Positions 6,763 through 13,761 of a stretch of 31,877 bases of DNA are shown here, piece by piece. Numbering within the stretch: position 1 is the first letter of the stretch; each line of letters opens with the position of its first letter. This stretch comes from GCA-2731375 sp964590195 (lineage in GTDB: Bacteria; Pseudomonadota; Alphaproteobacteria; GCA-2731375), in assembly GCA_964590195.1 (NCBI GenBank), contig CAZPWJ010000053.1:1-31877 (forward strand), in the 5' to 3' direction. Position numbers and translations under genes: made by a program. The notes under the pieces are model-generated. The model saw only the letters and a list, made by a program, of their open reading frames with translations, was not told where the DNA came from and ran no database searches.

Positions 6763-7995
6763 CTATTTTCTTGAACCCGAATAGGTCTCCGGGGCGAATT
6801 TCAGGAACAGCATGCCAACGGCGACGATCACCGCGGCGGTTAATAACAGCGCCGTTTGCGGCCCCTGAATATCGACGATAAAGCCCAGGGTGATGGGCCC
6901 GATGACATAGCCAAGATCACCCACCATGCGAAAGGTGCTCATGGCGGCGGCGTTCATGCCCGGCGGCGCGCTATCGGCGGCATAGGCCGCGGGCGCCGTA
7001 CCTCCGACCGAGGCGGCAATGCCCCAGACCACACAGGCAACCACGAACCATATGTAACCCGGCGCCAGCATGAACAGCAGCATGGACGCGCCGGTGATCA
7101 AGGTTGAGGGCACGATGACGGCCTTGCGCCCAAAACGGTCGACCAGAACGCCCGTCGGATATGCCGCGAGCAGGCCGGCCACGCTGCCCAAGGCCATGCC
7201 GAAACCGATTTGGGCCACGGACAGCGCCAGATGCACGGCGGCGAATACCGGCACGACGGTAAACAGCCCGCCGGTCCGCGTCACCGCGTTGATCAGAGAA
7301 ACAATGGAAACCAGGACAAAGCCGACCTGCCCCATCAGCAGACGAACCTGGCGCCAATAGGTGAAGGCCCCCGGCCCGCCCATGCCCGCGCCAGAATGTC
7401 CCAGCCCCTTGGTTTCCTTGACCGCGAACCAGGCCACCAGCATGGCCAGCAGCGAGGCGCAGCCATAGGCCTGAAATGGCGCCGCCAGGCCAAAATGGGT
7501 TGCCAACAGACCGCCCGGCAGAGGCCCGATGCCCACCGCAAAGAGAAAGCTGCCCTGATAGATGGCGATGATCCGGCCCCGCCTCTCGGGCGTGGAGATA
7601 TCAGCCAGCACCACCTGCCCCGTGGTGAGAATAATGCCGGCGCCAAAGCCCGAGACAAAGCGGGCCACGATGAATTCGGGATACGCGGTGGCCGCCGCGC
7701 ACCAAAAACTGCCCGTCGCCGAAATAAGGCCGCCAATGGCCAGGGTCGGGCGGCGGCCAAGCCAGTCGGACAACTGGCCGGACGGCACGGCAACGAAAAA
7801 CCGCGCCAGGCCATAAATAGCCACCGCCATGCCGATGGCCGAGGCCGGCACGCCGAAAGACTGCGCATACAGGGGCAACACAGGAATTACGCTGCCAAAA
7901 CCGAGCTGATTGATGGTCACCAGCGCGCTCATGGCAATCAGCACCCGGCGCTCAATTCCCCGGCCCGCGCCGTTTTCTGAATTTGCCTCTGTCAT
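6763..7995 (-). CDS. MFS efflux-type transporter
   Basis: A 410-residue protein with about 12 membrane helices of the major facilitator superfamily. The loop 2-3 motif is textbook (GQLSDWLGRRPTL), a second copy appears in the C-terminal half (GVLVDRFGRKAVI), and ERRGRIIAIYQ is typical of the drug/proton antiporter group (TetA-like). A drug, dye or metabolite exporter is expected. It begins 7 bases after the preceding envelope gene ends, in the same direction, but has no visible ribosome site (the bases before ATG 7995 are AT-rich). It is the last gene of the first envelope transcription unit. A 95-bp gap with the shared promoter element follows. It may belong to the system, or may have been inserted later. 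Confidence 0.9.
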   Translation of the reverse strand: MTEANSENGAGRGIERRVLIAMSALVTINQLGFGSVIPVLPLYAQSFGVPASAIGMAVAIYGLARFFVAVPSGQLSDWLGRRPTLAIGGLISATGSFWCAAATAYPEFIVARFVSGFGAGIILTTGQVVLADISTPERRGRIIAIYQGSFLFAVGIGPLPGGLLATHFGLAAPFQAYGCASLLAMLVAWFAVKETKGLGHSGAGMGGPGAFTYWRQVRLLMGQVGFVLVSIVSLINAVTRTGGLFTVVPVFAAVHLALSVAQIGFGMALGSVAGLLAAYPTGVLVDRFGRKAVIVPSTLITGASMLLFMLAPGYIWFVVACVVWGIAASVGGTAPAAYAADSAPPGMNAAAMSTFRMVGDLGYVIGPITLGFIVDIQGPQTALLLTAAVIVAVGMLFLKFAPETYSGSRK

Positions 7996-8001
7996 GGAAA
8001 T

Positions 8002-9348
8002 TTAACGCAGGACCTCATGCAACAGGCTGATGGAACGGCGCGCCCCCTTCTCCTTATTCACAGCGCCCCCAGCGCGAATTGGCGTTTGCGAAGTTGTCAG
8101 CGTCAATCGATAACGCACTGATCCCACACCTCGGTGGGGCAAGTCCAGACTCCAATCCCGCTGCCCCGTGACCAGCCGCCGCCCGCTCAGATCCCCTGGC
8201 GGCCGCAAGGCACCGACCAGCCGGCCCTCGAGTATTTCAAGATTTACCTGGGCATAGCGCTCTTCGGCGCCCAGCTCGATCCGCAGCAAAACGCCGCATA
8301 ATCCAGCGCCGGCGGAGGCTTTGAACCGGCCCGGCTCAACCACCGGAACCGGATGCATGACCGCCCTGGCCTTGCCGAAATAGATCTGGTCGCAGCCCTG
8401 GCCCGCTGGTGCATAACGCTCCAGCACGGCAATCGCCGGCAGCTTGGCGGGCGGCACAAGATCCCTGGCGGTGGTGACGGGCTTGGGTTTGGTCTTGGGC
8501 ACAGACGGCTTTGGCGATGGCTGTTCCACGGCAGGCGCCTTCGCGGCGGCCCGCATCTTAGGCGGCGGTTTTGCCCGCGGGGCGGCGACGGGAGGCTTTG
8601 GCTCCGGCGGAGCCGCCTTGACCACCTTTGGCGGCGGCTTTACCTCGGTGATTTTCTCGGACGGCAATAGCAATAGCACGGCGATGGCCGCGATAACGGC
8701 CATCAGGGGCCAAATCCATCGCCTCCGAGATTTTGATTTCGGTTCCACGGACTCTGGCGCAACCATCGCCGCCGCCGGCGGCTTAACACCAATCATCTTG
8801 CACACATCGCCGATATTCGCCGCCCGGCGGGACGCCCCCGCCGGTGGATCAATGGTCAGCAGGCGCTCATAGTCCGGCCCGTCGGGCACCACGATAAGCG
8901 GCGCCGTTTCGCCTGCCGACCATTCAACCAGCTGCGGCTCGGCTGCTTGCAGTTTTTCCGGGATATGGCCGACGCCGCCCACATGGCCGTCAAAATCCAC
9001 CAGGCCGGTCAGGCAGACGATCAACTCCGCCTCATCAGCCTCCCGGCACAGGGTGCAATCTTCCGCCGCCAGCACCGCATGGGCCATGAAGGCTGCCAAC
9101 TGCCAGCTATCGCCGCTATCGATGGGGGCGGATACTTCCAGGCGGAAGCCGCCCTCGGGGAAAGGGCCAAAGAAACGCTCCACGGGGCCGCCGCCGGGAT
9201 AGACGAAATCGTCATAGCGGTCGCTGACCGCCAGCCGTTCCGAGCCGCGTCCCAGCACCATCATGGACAAGGGCGCGCGTTCCCGGGTGATCCGCTGGAT
9301 CTGAACCAGGCCGCCGGTGGTCAGAATAAAGATGGCAATTTGCGTCAC
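8002..9348 (-). CDS. Bitopic protein: Lon-like N-terminal domain, TM, Pro-rich arm
   Basis: A 448-residue protein in four parts. (a) A cytosolic domain, about 1-190, resembles the Lon (S16) protease fold: SAPIDSGDSWQLAAFMAHAV lines up with the Lon Ser loop (Ser81), and CLTGLVDFDGHVGGVGHIPE, followed by KLQAA, lines up with Lon strands leading to its catalytic Lys; Pro130 stands where that Lys would be. (b) A transmembrane helix at about 211-229, preceded by KSRRR. (c) A Pro/Lys/Ala-rich periplasmic stretch at about 235-310. (d) A beta-rich C-terminal domain. The start is GTG 9348, overlapping the previous stop as GTGA, with GGAGG 10 bases upstream. The layout suggests that a cytosolic sensing or scaffold domain is linked to the periplasm. 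The Lon-like call is by eye. Confidence 0.75.
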   Translation of the reverse strand: MTQIAIFILTTGGLVQIQRITRERAPLSMMVLGRGSERLAVSDRYDDFVYPGGGPVERFFGPFPEGGFRLEVSAPIDSGDSWQLAAFMAHAVLAAEDCTLCREADEAELIVCLTGLVDFDGHVGGVGHIPEKLQAAEPQLVEWSAGETAPLIVVPDGPDYERLLTIDPPAGASRRAANIGDVCKMIGVKPPAAAMVAPESVEPKSKSRRRWIWPLMAVIAAIAVLLLLPSEKITEVKPPPKVVKAAPPEPKPPVAAPRAKPPPKMRAAAKAPAVEQPSPKPSVPKTKPKPVTTARDLVPPAKLPAIAVLERYAPAGQGCDQIYFGKARAVMHPVPVVEPGRFKASAGAGLCGVLLRIELGAEERYAQVNLEILEGRLVGALRPPGDLSGRRLVTGQRDWSLDLPHRGVGSVRYRLTLTTSQTPIRAGGAVNKEKGARRSISLLHEVLR

Positions 9349-9896
9349 CGCAACAAAGCCTCCGTCCGGGGGTCGCGCAACAGCGGCAGGATCGGATCAT
9401 CGGCGGTGACAATAAATTGCATGACACCGCGATGTGGGCTGGGCAGGGGAAAGCGGAAACAGCGGTCATCCCGGTCGCACAACAACAGGGTCGCGGGCGC
9501 GGGATCCTTGGCGCCCGCATCCAGTTCCACGATGACAATGAATTGATCCGCTTCCGCCTGGGACGGCTCCACCGTGATCCGGCAGCCGACACCGCGCCGG
9601 GGCGGGATCTGTTCCGTGCTGGCCGCCATCACTTCGCCCAGGCGATAGGTGGCCGCCGCCGCCAGGAAGCCGCGATAGCTTCGGCGCAGGGACAAATTAG
9701 TGTTCAAGGCGGCCTCCAGCGCCGCGTCGGGCGCGGGCCGCGCGGCCATGGCATGGGCATAAAGACGGCTGGCGGAAATTGCGGCGGCAGTGGTATCGCC
9801 GCCTGCTTCCAACAAAGCACGGCCATCGGACAATTCCGCGAAGCGCCGCCGTGCCGCCGCCTCTTCCAACCGGTTCGGCATATCCATCTCAATCAT
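9345..9896 (-). CDS. Cytosolic protein of unknown family in envelope cluster
   Basis: A 183-residue protein without signal peptide or membrane segment. The N-terminal half is helical (LEEAAARRRFAELSDGRALL, then SLRRSYRGFLAAAATYRLGE). The C-terminal half is beta-rich (FIVIVELDAG, ATLLLCDRDDRCFRFPLPSP, GVMQFIVTADDPILPLLRDP). The charged helical first half, with LSLRRSYRGFLAAA, has a zinc-free anti-sigma or adaptor feel, but no known domain was recognised. It overlaps the upstream gene by 8 bases and the downstream bitopic protein by 4, so these three are translationally coupled and are likely partners on the cytosolic face. GGAG lies 6 bases before ATG 9896; ATG 9887 is a possible alternative start. 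Confidence 0.82.
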   Translation of the reverse strand: MIEMDMPNRLEEAAARRRFAELSDGRALLEAGGDTTAAAISASRLYAHAMAARPAPDAALEAALNTNLSLRRSYRGFLAAAATYRLGEVMAASTEQIPPRRGVGCRITVEPSQAEADQFIVIVELDAGAKDPAPATLLLCDRDDRCFRFPLPSPHRGVMQFIVTADDPILPLLRDPRTEALLR

Positions 9897-11550
9897 CCCT
9901 CACTCCATAAAGTTTGCCGAATTCCGTGGCAAAGATGGCGCTGTCCGCCGCGAACAAGGCCTCCAGCCCGCTATCCTGATCCAATCCATCCAAACCGCCA
10001 AGATAGCCGTTCAAAACATCGCCTAAAGCGGACAATACCCCCGCCCCAACGCGAAAGCCCTCCTGACGCTCCTCGTCCGCCAGCGCCTCCGCCTCGAAGC
10101 CGCGGCGGGATATATTACGGAATGCCTTGGCGGCGTCTTCCGTCAACACCGCCATTTGCGCCGCCGAGGGCTCCCGGCCATCGTCCACTTCGCGCCGGGC
10201 AAGCTCGAACAAACGCTCCGGCGTCATCACCGCCAGCGCGGTAACGGCCGCGCCACGGCCCACGCCGGTCCAACCACCCGCCTGATCGCCTAGTTCATTA
10301 CCGACCTGGGTCAGGGCATGGAAGGCCGCCTTGCGCAGACGGGCAAGATGGTCCCGCAGCCTCTCATAAAGCTGCCGGCGCGCCGCGTAAGGCTCAGCCG
10401 CCGCGCAACTTAACAGCCGCGCCTCCACCGCCCTGCCGGGATGGAACTGCAACGCCGTGGTAATCGCCGCCTGCACGGCGCCAAATGCCAAATAACGGGA
10501 AAAAGCCAGGGGCAGCCGCCGCGCGAACGGGCCGAATGCGGCCAGGGGTGCTAGGGGTTCCCGTTCGCCTGATTGGGTGAAAAACTTGATCTCCGCCGCC
10601 GGGCCGCTATCGAGCAGCGCCAGCGGATCGCTCCAGCCGGCCAGATCGCCCAGGGCGGCGGTGGAATGGTGCATATCGTCGGGCTCCACCTCGCCCAGAT
10701 CCCGCGCCGCGCCCAAGCGGGCCGCGCCCTCGCCCTGGCCGCGCGCCTGGACCGAGGCCATGGCGGCGGTGAAATCGGCAAAACGGGTAAAGGCCTTGCG
10801 GTAGGTGCGAAAATCGCCGCCATTGTGACGGCGCCAGAACGCCAGGATATCATCGTCGGCCAGATTGCAGTTTTGCCCCTCGCCTCTTTGCCGCAGATAA
10901 TCAAGAATCGCGGTGAAGGCATCGTCATGCATGCCCTGTTCAAGGTGCGCGTTGCGGTAACGCCGCATGGCCGCCGCGATGCCGTTGGCGCCATCCTGGA
11001 TGGCGCGCAGGCTGTCAGCGGATGCAACCATCTGATCAAGAAGATCATTCAATGCCTGGTGAAAGGAGAAATCATCCATGCCGGCAAGGAATTCAAACAG
11101 TGCCGCAAGGAACGGCATACGGCCATAGGTTACCGTGAAGACATCATCGCCATAGCTGACAGCAACGCCGTTTTCGGCCCATGAAAAACCGGCCCGGCAC
11201 CAGCCCGAGCGCGCCTGCATGGCCTGCAGCTGGGCCCGGCAACCGGCGGCGGTAAGGTGATCCTGGCCAAGAAAGAACCCCCAGCGGTCGTTCAGAATAG
11301 TATCCGGTCCCGCGCCGGTTTCGCCGCCGGCGGTGCCGGCAACGATGTTGACCAGATGACACAACTCGAACAGCGGCGTATCGCGATGTCCCGCCCCGCC
11401 CCGGCCAACCAGGAATTGCGCCAGGGCGGCCAGGGCGCGTGCCGGGTATTTTTGTTCCCCGGAAACGGACGCGGCCTCGGCCAAGCCGCGAAAATCAGCC
11501 AGAAACTGTCCGTCGGCGCCGCTGCCTAGCAATTGCTGTTCACTCATCAT
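9889..11550 (-). CDS. Large cytosolic protein of unknown family in envelope cluster
   Basis: A 553-residue protein without signal peptide or clear membrane segment. It appears mainly alpha-helical: helices rich in Ala, Arg and aromatic residues alternate with short loops. Notable stretches are DDDILAFWRRHNGGDFRTYR (middle), KFFTQSGEREPLAPLAAFGP (about 325-345) and GGWTGVGRGAAVTALAVMTP (about 435-455). No nucleotide-binding or catalytic motif was seen. Its size and its presence beside a TolQ/ExbD-like pair recall the helper proteins of Zorya-type systems (for example ZorC), but I could not confirm any shared domain. It overlaps the upstream lytic transglycosylase gene by 11 bases and the next gene by 8. 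AAGG lies upstream of the double ATG at 11550/11547; either may be used. Confidence 0.85.
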   Translation of the reverse strand: MMSEQQLLGSGADGQFLADFRGLAEAASVSGEQKYPARALAALAQFLVGRGGAGHRDTPLFELCHLVNIVAGTAGGETGAGPDTILNDRWGFFLGQDHLTAAGCRAQLQAMQARSGWCRAGFSWAENGVAVSYGDDVFTVTYGRMPFLAALFEFLAGMDDFSFHQALNDLLDQMVASADSLRAIQDGANGIAAAMRRYRNAHLEQGMHDDAFTAILDYLRQRGEGQNCNLADDDILAFWRRHNGGDFRTYRKAFTRFADFTAAMASVQARGQGEGAARLGAARDLGEVEPDDMHHSTAALGDLAGWSDPLALLDSGPAAEIKFFTQSGEREPLAPLAAFGPFARRLPLAFSRYLAFGAVQAAITTALQFHPGRAVEARLLSCAAAEPYAARRQLYERLRDHLARLRKAAFHALTQVGNELGDQAGGWTGVGRGAAVTALAVMTPERLFELARREVDDGREPSAAQMAVLTEDAAKAFRNISRRGFEAEALADEERQEGFRVGAGVLSALGDVLNGYLGGLDGLDQDSGLEALFAADSAIFATEFGKLYGVRDD

Positions 11551-12034
11551 AAGTGCCTTTCCGAACCATCCGCCGGTAGTTTAGCCGAAGTTTTCGAACC
11601 TTGCGCACATAGGGATAGGTCGCGGGTATAATCCGGGCCCGCGGCAAGTCCCCCACCGCCGAGCCGCCATTGTAATAGGACAGCGCCAAATCGACACGGC
11701 CACGGTACCGGCGCAGCAGACGCTTGAGAAAATGCAGGCCCATACGCACGTTGATGCGCGGCTGCCAGAGCTGGTCGGGAACAATGCCATATTCCTCCCA
11801 GGCGGTGCGTGGCATGATCTGCATGATCCCGCGCGCGCCCTTGTGGGAGAGTACTTTCGGATTGAAGTCGGATTCCGCATGGGCCACCGCCAGGGCCAGC
11901 CCAGGTGCCACACCCATGTTGTGCGCTTCGGCCACCACCAGCCGCTGTAGCGCGAGGCGGTTGCCGGCAGCGCTGGCAGTTCCGGTCAGGGACAGTAGCA
12001 CCGCGACAGCGAGCATGGCGAAAGCGTACCGCAT
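11540..12034 (-). CDS. Exported lytic transglycosylase (SLT fold), short paralogue
   Basis: A 164-residue protein with signal peptide (MRYAFAMLAVAVLLSLTGTA, cut after SA) and a complete soluble lytic transglycosylase domain. Catalytic Glu54 lies in AHAESDFNPKVLSHKGARG, followed by the conserved IMQIMP and, later, ALSYYNGGS. These enzymes cut the MurNAc-GlcNAc bond of peptidoglycan, forming 1,6-anhydroMurNAc, usually to make room for envelope machines. It is closely similar to the gene immediately upstream (RLVVAEA, ALALAVAHAESDF versus ALALAKVESDF, LWQPRINV versus LWQPRLNI), so the two are tandem paralogues. It starts 3 bases after the upstream stop, and its end overlaps the 553-residue protein. 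The C-terminus is basic (RKVRKLRLNYRRMVRK). Confidence 0.93.
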   Translation of the reverse strand: MRYAFAMLAVAVLLSLTGTASAAGNRLALQRLVVAEAHNMGVAPGLALAVAHAESDFNPKVLSHKGARGIMQIMPRTAWEEYGIVPDQLWQPRINVRMGLHFLKRLLRRYRGRVDLALSYYNGGSAVGDLPRARIIPATYPYVRKVRKLRLNYRRMVRKGTYDE

Positions 12035-12037
12035 GGC

Positions 12038-12859
12038 TCAGCCCCGCCGGCCCAAGCGATGATGCCGGTGATGGGTGAAATCATCCAAATCGTGATGATG
12101 GCCCCAATCTCGTGAACGGTCATGCGCATGGTCATGGTCACGGGCACGGCGGAGGCGAAGCAAGCGGCGGCGTTTATGTTCGGCGCGGGCGGCACGCCGC
12201 TCCTCGCGGGCCTCGCGGATCATGGCAAGACGCCTTTGCAGACGCCAATCAATCGCAGCCTCATCCTCCGCCTCGACCGAACGAGCCGGCTTGGCGACGG
12301 TGCGCGCCGGCGTCCAGTCTTGCGGCGCCTTCTTGGCGGCATCATCGCGCCAGAGCATGGCTTGCGCGGCATAGCGTTTTTGCCAGCGCAGCACGGATTG
12401 CACATAGCGCCGGGTATAGCCGTGGGGCCTAGCCTGGGCACCCGTGCCGCGCAGGCTGCCGCCGTTATAGTGGGACAGCGCCAGATCCCAGCGCCCGCCA
12501 TAACGTCCGATCAACTGCTCCAGAAAGCTCAAGCCCAGTTGGATATTCAGGCGTGGCTGCCACAGCTCGTCGGCGGCAACGCCGAATTCCTGACGCGCCG
12601 TCCTGGGCATGATCTGCATCACCCCACGGGCGCCTTTATGCGACAGCGCCGCCGCCTGAAAATCGGACTCGACCTTGGCCAGGGCCAAGGCCAGGGACGG
12701 CGGCACCGTTGTCGCCTCTGCCTCCGCCACGACCAGGCGCATGATATGGCCGCGCGCGAAAGTTCCCGGATCGGGCCGCGCCTCGGCACTATTAATCAGG
12801 CCGCCGATAACCAGGCCAAAACCCAGCAGCAAAGCTTTCAGGATTAGGAAATGTATCAT
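12038..12859 (-). CDS. Lytic transglycosylase with Arg- and His-rich tail
   Basis: A 273-residue protein. An N-terminal signal or anchor segment (about 5-22, LILKALLLGFGLVIGGLI) precedes an SLT-type lytic transglycosylase domain with catalytic Glu64 (AKVESDF), GVMQIMPRTA and ALSHYNGGS. After the domain, about 110 residues form a charged extension: first Ala/Arg-rich helices (RLAMIREAREERRAARAEHK), then a His/Asp-rich end (HDHAHDRSRDWGHHHD, followed by HHRHHRLG). The tail could bind metal ions or acidic polymers. It overlaps the ExbD-like gene by 4 bases (ATGA), so its translation is coupled to a predicted proton-driven stator. The tail is absent from the short paralogue next door. Confidence 0.92.
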   Translation of the reverse strand: MIHFLILKALLLGFGLVIGGLINSAEARPDPGTFARGHIMRLVVAEAEATTVPPSLALALAKVESDFQAAALSHKGARGVMQIMPRTARQEFGVAADELWQPRLNIQLGLSFLEQLIGRYGGRWDLALSHYNGGSLRGTGAQARPHGYTRRYVQSVLRWQKRYAAQAMLWRDDAAKKAPQDWTPARTVAKPARSVEAEDEAAIDWRLQRRLAMIREAREERRAARAEHKRRRLLRLRRARDHDHAHDRSRDWGHHHDLDDFTHHRHHRLGRRG

Positions 12860-13314
12860 TCGTGGTGCTCCTTCAGGGCATCAAGCCATTGGCGGTTGAG
12901 GGTGGTGACGGTCAGGCCGGGCAGGCTCAGGCGATCCTTCGCCGCCATCACCTGGGCCAGGGACAGGTCGGGCGAAACCGCCAAAACCGGTTTCGCCATG
13001 CTCCGCATCGCTGCCGGCGCCAGGGGCTGTAGTTTTTCGTTCAGGAAACGGCCGCCGCTGAGAATAATGAGCTGGCGCGGTTGCACGACACGGGCATCAC
13101 CGGCATTGGCGCGCGCCGTTGCCTGGCTGGCGGGGGGCAGCAAGCGCAGACCATTCGAAGGCGTCTTGATGCTGGGTTTCGCCGTCTCCGGCGTCGCCAC
13201 GCCTGCCGTCCCGCCGCCCATGGACACCATGGTCAGGATCATGATGGCGAAAAATGCCATGGCGAGGGCCAGGGCGATCTCCGTCATCGCGTTGCCGCCA
13301 TCATTACCAGTCAT
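12856..13314 (-). CDS. ExbD/TolR-like membrane protein, first gene of envelope cluster
   Basis: A 152-residue bitopic protein with a short cytosolic N-terminus, one membrane helix (about 11-32, TEIALALAMAFFAIMILTMV) and a periplasmic domain. The C-terminal part fits the ExbD/TolR pattern: LIILSGGRFLNEKLQPLAPA resembles the strand pair before the helix, and PVLAVSPDLSLAQVMAAKDR matches the ExbD 'P-V-x-x-x-A-D-x-x-x-x-x-x-V-V-x-V-M-D' element, ending with a strand (GLTVTTLN). The acidic residue at the start of the helix is Glu12, where TolR/ExbD/MotB use Asp to carry protons. GGAGGT lies 7 bases before ATG 13314. It lies 50 bp downstream of the shared promoter-like element. The likely channel partner is the TolQ-like protein at 4264-4794. 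Confidence 0.7.
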   Translation of the reverse strand: MTGNDGGNAMTEIALALAMAFFAIMILTMVSMGGGTAGVATPETAKPSIKTPSNGLRLLPPASQATARANAGDARVVQPRQLIILSGGRFLNEKLQPLAPAAMRSMAKPVLAVSPDLSLAQVMAAKDRLSLPGLTVTTLNRQWLDALKEHHE

Positions 13315-13364
13315 ATTTAGACCTCCAATCCCGCTGCATCCGTGCCCGTTTTCGAATGGACAGC

Positions 13365-13399
13365 ACTGGCTATGGCGGGATCAGGGGCGGTTTTTGCCC
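13365..13399 (-). promoter_or_regulatory. Shared promoter-like element, copy 1
   Basis: On the minus strand this reads GGGCAAAAACCGCC, then CCTGATCCCGCC, then ATAGCCAGT. It is the counterpart of 6701-6736. It lies 50 bp before the ExbD-like start codon (13314) and just downstream, with respect to transcription, of a very AT-rich stretch (about 13430-13490) that could act as an UP-like element. The near-identity of two elements about 6.7 kb apart, each before the first gene of an envelope unit, is the main evidence for function. Confidence 0.6.
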
Positions 13400-13757
13400 T
13401 CGATAACTTGGATTTTCTCTACAAATTGAGATGAATTGCTACTCATGCTGATAATATTTTATAATTAAAACTAATATAAGGAGAAAATAGCCGGTCAGTG
13501 ACGCTACGATTCACGCTTTCTGGAATTTTGTGTTATAGAGGCGCGCACGCCGCACTTGCCCGGTTGGATGATGACCAGGTTGGGGACAAGACCTGGGACT
13601 TGACCAGTCGGGCATAAATGACGATGAAGCGCATGAAAAGGCTCGCCCAGAGCCGGCGCAACGAAAAATTTAGGCAGTCCGCGGAAGCAATCGTGGAAAC
13701 GGTTTGTGGAGCGGATATCGGCGTGTTGGGACTAATAGTTAATTGGGAAGTTACGAT
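13400..13757. other. Divergent intergenic region before gltB
   Basis: About 360 bp between the envelope unit (minus strand) and gltB (plus strand). The left part (about 13430-13490) is very AT-rich and contains an orphan AAGGAG. The middle holds a weak gltB promoter candidate (13510-13539). The right part is GC-normal and carries a 47-codon open frame that ends in overlap with the gltB start. An 84-codon frame on the opposite strand across the same part has no ribosome site and is not accepted. Confidence 0.5.
13510..13539 (+). promoter_or_regulatory. Weak sigma70-like promoter candidate for gltB
   Basis: TTCACG (13510-13515) and TATAGA (13534-13539) are separated by 18 bases; each matches the sigma70 consensus at four of six positions. 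It would leave a long leader (about 210 nt) containing the 47-codon frame. Other promoters are possible. Confidence 0.25.
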
Positions 13758-13761
13758 ATGA
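13618..13761 (+). CDS. Possible 47-residue leader ORF overlapping gltB start
   Basis: An open frame of 47 codons (starts MTMKRMKRLAQSRRNEKF, ends LGLIVNWEVTI) whose TGA overlaps the gltB ATG as ATGA. The N-terminal half is very basic and the C-terminal half hydrophobic. The overlap is the usual layout for translational coupling, but there is no good ribosome site before 13618, and a frame this short can arise by chance. It may be a regulatory leader peptide, a small protein, or nothing. No similarity was recognised. Confidence 0.2.
   Translation: MTMKRMKRLAQSRRNEKFRQSAEAIVETVCGADIGVLGLIVNWEVTI

Noticed and set aside
2289..13314. Assignment as a Zorya anti-phage system
   Set aside because: There is a TolQ/ExbD-like pair and a protein of about ZorC size, but the channel protein is far too short for ZorA, there is no helicase (ZorD) or nuclease (ZorE), and many exported proteins and two lytic transglycosylases are present.
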